Assembly (NCBI GenBank): GCA_029864785.1 | Contig: JAOTST010000005.1 | Span: forward strand, 1-12,419 | Direction of reading: 5' to 3' | Source: Chromatiales bacterium | GTDB taxonomy: Bacteria; Pseudomonadota; Gammaproteobacteria; Thiohalomonadales; Thiohalomonadaceae | Length of the DNA: 12,419 bases | Shown: positions 5,592 through 12,419 of the stretch, one piece after another | How positions within the stretch are numbered: position 1 is the first letter of the stretch | How the letters are laid out: each line of letters begins with the position of its first letter | Notes under the pieces: generated by a model | What the model was told of the DNA's origin: nothing | The model's input: only the letters and a program-made list of their open reading frames with translations | The model's database searches: none | Made by a program: the position numbers and the translations under genes

Positions 5592-8500
5592 CTATAGTGT
5601 GTTTAGTAGCTCAAGAGCCATGACGCGATGTTTTTTCTTAATCGAGGGGTCAAGTTTTGTTGCTTTAATAAAGGCGGCCTTTGCTTTACCAATCTGTTTC
5701 AACGCCTTGTAGGTCTTTGCAAGGTTGATCCAGAGATGAGGATCTGCTGCATCACTCTCGGTTGCGGCAAGATAACTCTCGGTGGCCGCTTTAAGTTTCT
5801 CATCGATCACCAGCAAATTACCGCGATTGTTGAGGGCCGCAGCATTATTGGGCTCTACCTTGATGATCTTGTCAAAATATTTCATTGCCTCTTTACGATC
5901 CCCCGCTTTGGCGAAAATGATGCCCATCTGCAGAAGGGCATCCAGATCATTGGGATTCTCTTTTATAGTTTGTTGATAACGGCGAACCTTGGTTTGGGTA
6001 CCGATTTTAAGAATACTCATATATTCGCCAGGGAAGCTCTTCTCGATACTCGCTCTTGATATGGCTGAAGGACTCCAGGTGGATTGAGGTAGGCTAGCCG
6101 GTTTATAGGTGCGCCACGAATCTTGAATATTGAGAAGGCTAAGTCCCTTTCCCTTCCATTGATAGTAGTTTTGACTACCAAGCTCCCACGCCTTGAGGAA
6201 TGAGTTGCCTACCACGGTTGTTTCAATGGGGATCCAGAGCATCCCTTCGTGAATGACATACATATCATCCATGGTGTAACCATCACTATCCGCACGAATA
6301 CCGGTATTAAACATCATGAGCATATGTCCCGGCACTTCAATTACACGTGTCTCTACGCCGAGACTCTCAAGTGATGCGGTATAGAGGGCGACCAGATCAT
6401 CGCAATCCCCCGATTTGCGTTCAAGGGTTTCACGAGGATATTGAATATAGTCAACAAAGTCGGTCTTTCCAGAAGTTACTTGATAGGGATTAGTTGGATC
6501 TTGAATATAGGTGAGTCCAAGAACGCCAAGGGAGTTGAAGACGGCAGCAGCCCACTGTGCCTTTATTTTGGTCTCTTTAAATTGGGTTGCGACGGAACGT
6601 ACATAGTTGATTAACAGAGGGTCCTTTGGCGTAATGAATGATGCAAATCGATCGCGATCATCCCAGCTTAGGCGGTGTTTCTCATAGACATTAATCGTAT
6701 GATTTTTGCTAAAGCTCTTCTTTTCACCATTTTCAAAATAGGAGGCTGTCAGCTCAGTCTGCACGGGCGTATCTTCGGTGACATTGAGAATATTATTATT
6801 GAAGACGGCTTTAAGGGTGAGCTCCAGACTATCGCCGGGGGCGAGCTGATCGATTTGTGAACCTGTTGGGAAATCCATAAAGTCTTTCAAGGTGAAGCCA
6901 ACCTTGATGTTTTGCATGATGTCGCCGGTGTTATTGGTCAGTTTAATCCGGCCAATGCTATCTTGTTCATAGATTTTGTAGGTGTTGGAGAAGACATCTT
7001 TCATCTCCAAAATATCAATTTCCAGTGGAGTGGTGGTAGCCACTAGAGTTGTCGCTGTTGCGGCAACTTTTTTTGATTCAATGCCATCGCTGCTGATTGC
7101 AGTGACATAGAAAGTGTAATCATTTTCGGGGTCTAGCGAACCGACAATAAATTCAGGTAGGCTGCTTTCGCCAATTTTGGAGAAGCCTTCACCACTTTTT
7201 TTGTAGATAAGATAGCTGCTGGAGTAGCTCTCTTCAAGGGGGTTCCAGCGGAGCTTCACCTGCCAGGCAGAGGGATGGGCGATTAAATTCTCTACTTCAT
7301 GAGGGATGTATTTACGAGTTGAACTCGAAGCTACCTTTTTGAGTGTGCTCTCGTAACCTCGATTGGTTACCGTACTTACACGGTAGTAATAATCGTGATC
7401 TGCCTTGAGCCCTTTATCTATATATTGTGTTTTTTCAGTGCGGCCAATGGGCATAAACAGGCCGCTTTTGCTCTCTGCACGATAGAGTTGATAGTGATCG
7501 AAATAGGGAAGTTTAACCGGAGACCAGCGCACCTCAACAGCATGCATACCACCTTTGGTTGTGAGATTCTGTATGGCCGGTGGCTTATGCAGTGTAGTAA
7601 AGCGCTGTATACGCTTATTACCTGAATCCGCTATGGCAAAGGTAAAGGAGTCTTTGGCTGAGATAGACGTGGGTTGATTAAATTGGCCTATTCCTTTGCC
7701 AGTTACGCCCCATGAACGTAAAAAACCACCCGTTTTGTTATAGACCTTAACTTGGTTTTGATCGAGAAGAAGCACTTCATTATGAGTTGCTATTAAATCG
7801 GTGGGGTTGGAGAAATTTCCTGGGGCATCGCTTTTTTTGCTTTTAGCAAAATTTGACTTGGGTTCTCCTTTCGCGCTAAAGATTGAGATAGTACTGTTAC
7901 CGCGATCAAGCACATAGAGGTTATCCATGGGGTCAAGAGCAATTGCGGATGGGTCTTGTAGCTTAATTTCAGGATTGATTGTGTCTCGTATTACGTTAAG
8001 GAAAATCCCTTCACTATTAAAGACCTGTATCCAGCTATTTCCGCGGTCAGCGACAAAGATGAGACCTGCCGATGATATGGCAATATCGACGGGCTCATCA
8101 AACATTCCAGCGCCGCTGCCGGAGGTGCCGAAGCTCGAGATGATTTCGCCTGAATTAGAGAGCTTTACAACTCTCTTTTTCTCTCTATCAATAAGCAGCA
8201 TGCTGCTGTCGGGATAGATCGCGATGGCAACGGGGTCGAGCCCCTTAATTTTAATTTCGTTGGTAACGGTACCGTTCTCTATTTTGAGAATAGAGTGCTT
8301 ATCTGGGTTGATTGCGAAAATGGTCTCTTTACCATTCCAGGCAAATTTAGTGATCTTGGTTTTGGTTTCACCCAACCACTCTATTGAGGTAGGGGTTGCT
8401 TGCCGCTGCCACTGCTGTAGTGGTTCGCCCGTTTCGGTTGAGAAGAGGTGAATGCTATTTGCCTTGGAGTCACCAACAAAAACCTTCTTTTTTCCATCGA

Positions 8501-9356
8501 TGGCTAAACCTGACATGCTCATAAATTGAGCGCGCCCTTTTCCCTTGGAACCAAAGGTGGAGTCGAGCCGAAAATCAAAGTTGTATTTGTTGATCGTATA
8601 GCTGGCGATATTGGCTACGAAGATGCCGCTCTCTGAGATGTTGATCGCAATGGGTTCGCCACTGTTAGGCAACTTGTTGATATATTGGCCACTCTGAGAA
8701 TAGATTTTGACCAGAGAGTCATCTTTATCCAGCACATAGATTCGTCCTAGAGCATCGAGCTCGATATCAATAGGCTCATCCAATTGGAAGGGAATCTTGC
8801 TCTTCTCTGCGACTTTCTGGTTGTGTTTGTTCTCGTTAATATCGAGTACCGTGAGAAAGACACCATTAATCCCGTAGAGTTGAATACGGCTGTTACCGCT
8901 ATCGGCAACGTAGACGATACCGTCATAGATGGCTATTCCGTGTGGATTGTTTAACTGCATATCCCCGCCTCTGCCACCGAAGGTTCCCTTAAGCTCACCG
9001 TTGCGACTGAACATAGCGACCAGTTCGGTCTCACTATCAACGACATAGATGGTCTCTTTAAAGAGGGCGATGGCCTCAGGCTGTTCGAGAATGCGCTCAC
9101 CACGGCTGTTTTTCGATGGTAGCGTTGCTAATTTCCGACCATTTTTATCCAGAACTTCAACGGAGCCATCTTCCTGTGCCACATAGAATCTATTTTCACT
9201 CCAGTGGAGTAACTTGACGCCCTTTCCCATAGGAACATCACTGATAAAGTCAACATTGGCGAGAGATGATGATGGTGGTAACTCTGGGGTACCCGCACAG
9301 GCGAAGAGGAACAGGGTCAAGATGGTGATGAGGATTTTATGCATTGGAAATATCAT
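5592..9356 (-). CDS. Giant lipoprotein: NHL propeller, Fn3, transglutaminase-like, TPR
   Basis: Protein of 1254 residues, envelope-anchored by a lipobox (LFAC, Cys20). M5 is an equally possible start and gives a compact lipoprotein signal; no ribosome binding site decides. Residues about 40-590 are NHL/beta-propeller repeats with recurring blocks such as NPHGIAIYDGIVYVADSGNS, EPVDIAISSAGLIFVADRGN and QPTSISAKD, enough for more than one propeller. Two Fn3-like domains follow (about 592-680 and 685-772), then a beta-sandwich-like region (775-890). A transglutaminase-like domain (about 900-1060) carries C985 in KSGDCDD, H1011 in PGHMLMMF and E1045 in WIPIETT; Glu stands where the family usually has Asp. 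TPRs occupy about 1125-1240. The domain set suggests scaffold and cysteine peptidase or transferase activity in the periplasm or at the outer membrane. The substrate is unknown. The small exported protein follows directly. Confidence 0.9.
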   Translation of the reverse strand: MIFPMHKILITILTLFLFACAGTPELPPSSSLANVDFISDVPMGKGVKLLHWSENRFYVAQEDGSVEVLDKNGRKLATLPSKNSRGERILEQPEAIALFKETIYVVDSETELVAMFSRNGELKGTFGGRGGDMQLNNPHGIAIYDGIVYVADSGNSRIQLYGINGVFLTVLDINENKHNQKVAEKSKIPFQLDEPIDIELDALGRIYVLDKDDSLVKIYSQSGQYINKLPNSGEPIAINISESGIFVANIASYTINKYNFDFRLDSTFGSKGKGRAQFMSMSGLAIDGKKKVFVGDSKANSIHLFSTETGEPLQQWQRQATPTSIEWLGETKTKITKFAWNGKETIFAINPDKHSILKIENGTVTNEIKIKGLDPVAIAIYPDSSMLLIDREKKRVVKLSNSGEIISSFGTSGSGAGMFDEPVDIAISSAGLIFVADRGNSWIQVFNSEGIFLNVIRDTINPEIKLQDPSAIALDPMDNLYVLDRGNSTISIFSAKGEPKSNFAKSKKSDAPGNFSNPTDLIATHNEVLLLDQNQVKVYNKTGGFLRSWGVTGKGIGQFNQPTSISAKDSFTFAIADSGNKRIQRFTTLHKPPAIQNLTTKGGMHAVEVRWSPVKLPYFDHYQLYRAESKSGLFMPIGRTEKTQYIDKGLKADHDYYYRVSTVTNRGYESTLKKVASSSTRKYIPHEVENLIAHPSAWQVKLRWNPLEESYSSSYLIYKKSGEGFSKIGESSLPEFIVGSLDPENDYTFYVTAISSDGIESKKVAATATTLVATTTPLEIDILEMKDVFSNTYKIYEQDSIGRIKLTNNTGDIMQNIKVGFTLKDFMDFPTGSQIDQLAPGDSLELTLKAVFNNNILNVTEDTPVQTELTASYFENGEKKSFSKNHTINVYEKHRLSWDDRDRFASFITPKDPLLINYVRSVATQFKETKIKAQWAAAVFNSLGVLGLTYIQDPTNPYQVTSGKTDFVDYIQYPRETLERKSGDCDDLVALYTASLESLGVETRVIEVPGHMLMMFNTGIRADSDGYTMDDMYVIHEGMLWIPIETTVVGNSFLKAWELGSQNYYQWKGKGLSLLNIQDSWRTYKPASLPQSTWSPSAISRASIEKSFPGEYMSILKIGTQTKVRRYQQTIKENPNDLDALLQMGIIFAKAGDRKEAMKYFDKIIKVEPNNAAALNNRGNLLVIDEKLKAATESYLAATESDAADPHLWINLAKTYKALKQIGKAKAAFIKATKLDPSIKKKHRVMALELLNTL

Positions 9357-9381
9357 TCTTTTTATAGTGTGATTACGGGTA

Positions 9382-9387
9382 AGTATA
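9382..9387 (-). promoter_or_regulatory. Candidate promoter -10 for the giant lipoprotein gene
   Basis: TATACT on the minus strand matches five of six bases of a sigma-70 -10 box and would place the transcript start about 20 bases before the ATG at 9356. The -35 (AATCCG at a 17-bp spacing) is weak. The 108-bp gap 9357-9464, the longest in the window, holds nothing else I can support; a TGAGT/ACTCA pair in it has a 2-base loop and no T-tract. Confidence 0.3.
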
Positions 9388-9464
9388 GAACATCTATTTT
9401 AGCTCGGATTTAGTGAGTGTACTCAGAGAGGGAGTTGATGCAAAGTTATCATTCGAAATGGAGG

Positions 9465-11507
9465 CTATTTACTCTCCCGATCGTAGACACCATCCCACTC
9501 TGGAGGGGGTGAATTGTCGATAAAGAAGTCGCAGCGTTTGATATAGATCTGACATGGCTTGTCATCGGGGAGCATTTCGCGAAGGGAGAGAAAAAGCATC
9601 CTGGCGGCTAGCCACTTTTGAGCGCGGTAGAGTTGTAAGGCTCTTTGGAACTGCCTGATCTCCTCTTCGGTAATCTCTGACAGGGGGTCGATTAGCTCAT
9701 AGATCGTGACGGGGATCTGCTTACCAATGACACGAATCTGATCGAGTTCGCGGTAGATAAATTTGTCACAAGTCAGTTGGTAGGTGTTGTCGGAGACCAG
9801 AAAATCGACACCATAATATTTGGCGGTGCTCTCAAGCCTTGCTGCGAGGTTAACGGTGTCGCCAATAACGGTGTACTCCAACTTTTTACCACGGGAACCA
9901 ATATTACCGGCAATGACTTCACCACTATTGATACCACCCCTAAAAGAGAAGGGCTCCTCACCACTCTTCTCCCATTTTCTACATAGTTCATTAAGGGCCT
10001 GTTTCATCCCCAGCAGAGCCCCAACGGCACGTTTAGCATGGTCTGGCTGAGCAAGTGGTGCGCCCCAGTAGATCATAATGCCATCGCCAATGAATTTGTC
10101 GACGGTGCCGTCATAGTTGGTAATTACCTGCACCATCGCAGCCAGATACTCATTAAGTCGGCCGACCACCTCAAGTGGTGTGCGGCTTTCGGTAAAAGAG
10201 GTAAAGCCCTTAATGTCGGTGAAGATGATAGAGATCTCTTTACTATCTCCTCCGATTCTGGCGGCATCCGGGTCGCGTTCCAGTCGTGAGACCAATTTGG
10301 GAGAGAGATAGCTAGAGAACATGGAACGCATCTCACGAGCTCTGCGCTCAAGAATCAGATAACGGAAACTGCCGCCTACCAGCAATGATGCGACAGCGGC
10401 AATAAGTGGGTAGATCATACTGACCCAGTGCCCTTCAGTGAATAGCTGGTAGGTGAGCCAGATATATCCTGTAGAGAGAATAAAGGTGACGGGGATGGCA
10501 CTGTAGAGTTTTAGACGTGCGGTGAGGTAGAAGGTTAAAAGCCCTAGCAGCAAAATAAATGAGATATCGATCAGAGCCTCAAAACCGGCCTGTCTGATAA
10601 AGCGACCGCTAATGATATTGTCGGCAATGGTCGCGTGGATCTCTACCCCAGGGGTGTTGCTATGAAAGGGGGTGACGCGCATGTCGTAGATGCCGAGGGC
10701 GGTCGCGCCCAGAAAAAGAATTTTATCTTTTAGCAGAGCAGGGTCGATCCGCCCAGCAGCGATATCACTAAAAGAGTATTGCGGATAGCTACCGGTAGGG
10801 CCGGTATAGTTAATCCACATGGTGTAACTTGCATCGACAGGAATGCTGTGACCTGCCAGCTCAATTGAAAACGGTTTTGGTGTGAGCGTCATATCATTGA
10901 GGGCAACCATCGCTCCCATCAATCCCAGTGAAGGCATGAGCTGATCTTTCTCTTTGATCAGTAGCATACTGCGGCGGTTAATGCCGTCCTCATCGGGGAA
11001 AAAATTGATGTGACCGATACCCATTGCGCTCTTTTCTATGGTGGGTAATGAGCGGGTGGTGCCAACGACTTGAAATTGCCGATTAAAGTCAAAGACAGTG
11101 GCAAGAATGATATTTCCAGCCTGGCTAATGGCCTTAGAGAAGGCCTGATCGGTTGCTTCGTTTTCAGATTCGGGGAAGAAGGCATCGAACAGAACAGCCT
11201 TTGCACCGGCGGCGGATAGATTCTCAATCAGGGGAATATAGTGGCGGCGGCTCCATGGAAAACGCCCAAGCTCGGCGATGCTCTTGTCATCAATGGCGAT
11301 AATGGCAATCTGTTTATTGGGAGGAATCGCACCTCGGATATTCTTAAAACGCAGGTCATAGCTCTTAGCTTCAAAGGCCTCAATGAAGGGATTTTGATTG
11401 TAATAGAGGGCAACAACCGTAAAGGAGGTGATCAAGGCCAACAGAATTGAGACGATAGCCGACCGTCTATTTAAGAATTGGGTGGTCAGTTCTGATGGTG
11501 AGGCCAT
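9465..11507 (-). CDS. CHASE2-domain membrane adenylate cyclase (class III)
   Basis: Inner-membrane enzyme of 680 residues predicted to make cAMP in response to a periplasmic signal. A first membrane helix (about 16-36) is followed by a CHASE2 sensor (about 45-305; motif IAIIAIDDKSIAELGRFPWS, then KAVLFDAFFPE) and three membrane helices (about 312-330, 336-354, 362-384). The cyclase domain (about 420-605) has metal Asp D431 (IIFTDIKGFT) and D475 (FIGDGIMIYWG). K471 (VDKFIGD) and T546 (EYTVIGD) fit the Lys/Thr base-selecting pair of class IIIb adenylate cyclases rather than the Glu/Cys pair of guanylate cyclases. N553 and R557 (DTVNLAARLE) complete the site. The C-terminus (FQRALQLYRAQKW to PPPEWDGVYDRESK) is the tail usually seen in CHASE2 cyclases. 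GGAA precedes the ATG. cAMP as product is inferred from these residues. Confidence 0.93.
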   Translation of the reverse strand: MASPSELTTQFLNRRSAIVSILLALITSFTVVALYYNQNPFIEAFEAKSYDLRFKNIRGAIPPNKQIAIIAIDDKSIAELGRFPWSRRHYIPLIENLSAAGAKAVLFDAFFPESENEATDQAFSKAISQAGNIILATVFDFNRQFQVVGTTRSLPTIEKSAMGIGHINFFPDEDGINRRSMLLIKEKDQLMPSLGLMGAMVALNDMTLTPKPFSIELAGHSIPVDASYTMWINYTGPTGSYPQYSFSDIAAGRIDPALLKDKILFLGATALGIYDMRVTPFHSNTPGVEIHATIADNIISGRFIRQAGFEALIDISFILLLGLLTFYLTARLKLYSAIPVTFILSTGYIWLTYQLFTEGHWVSMIYPLIAAVASLLVGGSFRYLILERRAREMRSMFSSYLSPKLVSRLERDPDAARIGGDSKEISIIFTDIKGFTSFTESRTPLEVVGRLNEYLAAMVQVITNYDGTVDKFIGDGIMIYWGAPLAQPDHAKRAVGALLGMKQALNELCRKWEKSGEEPFSFRGGINSGEVIAGNIGSRGKKLEYTVIGDTVNLAARLESTAKYYGVDFLVSDNTYQLTCDKFIYRELDQIRVIGKQIPVTIYELIDPLSEITEEEIRQFQRALQLYRAQKWLAARMLFLSLREMLPDDKPCQIYIKRCDFFIDNSPPPEWDGVYDRESK

Positions 11508-11571
11508 AGGTTTCCGGTTTCAGAGCATATTGCTTTGGACTATAGATGATTCTTGCGCCAAAGCCTATGGC
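11503..11571 (-). promoter_or_regulatory. Possible mRNA leader stem covering the cyclase start codon
   Basis: In the leader of the cyclase mRNA the 14-base segment GCCATAGGCTTTGG (11571-11558) is complementary in two pieces to downstream segments: CCAAAGC (11538-11532) and CCTATGGC (11510-11503). The second contains the ATG at 11507-11505. The resulting stem would have a 19-base loop and a 21-base bulge holding the ribosome binding site GGAA, and would hide the start codon. TATAGT (11544-11539), a -10-like box, lies in the loop; a transcript starting there would lack the first arm, so the two readings exclude each other. The rest of the 99-bp gap 11508-11606 shows no clear terminator. Confidence 0.3.
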
Positions 11572-11606
11572 GGTAGCTGCGGGAAACAGAGGGTGGCCTG
11601 ATGTGA

Positions 11607-12419
11607 TTAGGCTGGTTGGGTGGTGTCATCCTTGCAACAGAGGCTTGTTAGCTGACTCTCCTCCTTGAGAAGGGCCTCAAAATCTGTGACAGGGAGCGCC
11701 CTGCTGAAGAGAAAGCCCTGAATATCCGTACACTGGTGGTTCACGAGGAACTGCAACTGCTCCTCGGTCTCTACCCCCTCAGCAACAACCCTCAGCTGCA
11801 GGCTGTGTGCCATGTCGATAATGGCTGAGGTGATCGCCTCATTGTTATGATTTTTTGTAGCGTCCTTGATGAAGTCGCGATCGACCTTGAGGGTATCGAT
11901 AGGTAGTGTTTTGAGGCTGCTCAGTGATGAGTAACTGGTACCAAAGTCATCAATGGCGACCTTGATTCCGAACTGTTCATTAAGCTTGTTGAGCTGTGCA
12001 CTCGACAACGCCATACTTTGCATAAGGGTTGACTCGGTGATCTCCAGTTCTAACGTGTGTAGCTTCTGGTCGTAGCCGTTGTCGGTGAGAATTGCTCCTG
12101 TACGTTCAGCAAAGTTCTCTTGTTGTAGTTGATGGCCGGAGATGTTGACGGCAACGGCGATATCGCCATAGCCTGCCTGTTGCCAGGCAATTAGCTGTCG
12201 ACATGCCTCGTTAAGAACCCACTCACCCACCCCAATAATGAGTCCATACTCTTCAAGGATGGGGATAAACTCTGCCGGACTGACCACTCCGCGCTGGGGG
12301 TGATTCCACCTCAACAGCGCCTCGGCAGAGATGATCTTCATCGAGTGACAGTCGACCTGAGGTTGGTAGAAGAGCTCAAATTCGTTACGTTCTAATGCAT
12401 AACGCAGCTCAGTCTCCAT
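11607..12419 (-). CDS. EAL-domain c-di-GMP phosphodiesterase, C-terminal part
   Basis: The visible 270 residues are a complete EAL domain that would hydrolyse c-di-GMP to pGpG. Catalytic and metal ligands are present: the EAL motif (SAEALLRWNH, E33), N92 (AVNISGHQL), the TLELEITES block (about 122-130), D157/D158 (AIDDFGTSYSSL), K178 (LKVDRDFI), E215 (VAEGVETEEQ) and Q234 (DIQGFLFSRALP). DDFGTS replaces the commoner DDFGTG in the dimer-linked loop 6, a frequent tolerated variant. The first visible codon is an ATG, but METELRYALERNEFELFYQP looks like the linker that follows a GGDEF or other sensory domain, so the gene almost surely continues past the right edge. Any N-terminal sensor is therefore unseen. 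It ends 99 bp upstream of the cyclase gene on the same strand. Confidence 0.93.
   Translation of the reverse strand: METELRYALERNEFELFYQPQVDCHSMKIISAEALLRWNHPQRGVVSPAEFIPILEEYGLIIGVGEWVLNEACRQLIAWQQAGYGDIAVAVNISGHQLQQENFAERTGAILTDNGYDQKLHTLELEITESTLMQSMALSSAQLNKLNEQFGIKVAIDDFGTSYSSLSSLKTLPIDTLKVDRDFIKDATKNHNNEAITSAIIDMAHSLQLRVVAEGVETEEQLQFLVNHQCTDIQGFLFSRALPVTDFEALLKEESQLTSLCCKDDTTQPA

Noticed and set aside
5628..6059. Plus-strand reading frame of 143 codons
   Set aside because: It lies wholly opposite the TPR and transglutaminase-like part of the giant lipoprotein, which has strong domain evidence; the translated product has no recognisable features.
9400..9464. Terminator after the cyclase gene
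   Set aside because: The TGAGT/ACTCA pair has only a two-base loop and no T-tract on the minus strand.
11607..12419. Complete stand-alone EAL protein starting at the ATG on the window edge
   Set aside because: The ATG coincides with the window boundary, no upstream sequence can be inspected, and the N-terminal sequence resembles the linker seen in multidomain EAL proteins.

Overview
The window reads as an ordinary chromosomal stretch of a gammaproteobacterium. The main clue is the compact dapF - DUF484 - xerC cluster, a gene order typical of Gammaproteobacteria. The species cannot be named from sequence alone. All genes lie on the minus strand, so transcription runs from the right edge to the left. 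Coding density is very high; the longest non-coding gap is 108 bp. I see no tRNA, rRNA, insertion sequence or CRISPR array.

Layout from upstream (right) to downstream (left). (1) 12419-11607: an EAL-domain c-di-GMP phosphodiesterase that runs off the right edge. (2) 11507-9465: a CHASE2 membrane adenylate cyclase with a complete class III catalytic set. Its start codon sits in a possible mRNA stem. (3) 9356-5592: a very large lipoprotein with an NHL-type propeller, two Fn3-like domains, a transglutaminase-like Cys/His/Glu domain and TPRs. (4) 5572-5150: a small exported TPR-like protein directly behind it. (5) 5079-3469: a receiver domain fused to a long TPR array, with a TTG start. (6) 3460-2765: a short soluble histidine kinase without a sensor domain. 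(7) 2712-1882 dapF, 1885-1184 DUF484 and 1182-115 xerC, which overlap or nearly touch and so look translationally coupled. (8) 79-1: the first 26 codons of an exported protein with a good ribosome binding site, cut by the left edge.

How the genes may work together: dapF supplies meso-diaminopimelate for peptidoglycan and lysine, and XerC resolves chromosome dimers; these are housekeeping functions. The middle of the window is signalling and envelope biology. A cAMP cyclase with a periplasmic sensor, a c-di-GMP phosphodiesterase, a giant envelope lipoprotein with a small exported partner, and a REC-TPR/kinase pair sit next to each other on one strand. A single envelope-sensing pathway is a hypothesis, not something the sequence proves.

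The clearest anomaly is inside xerC. Three tandem 51-bp units (415-567), with a hairpin core resembling dispersed intergenic repeats, are inserted in frame in the catalytic domain. They add a 51-residue Gly/Asp-rich linker at a loop while every catalytic residue is kept.
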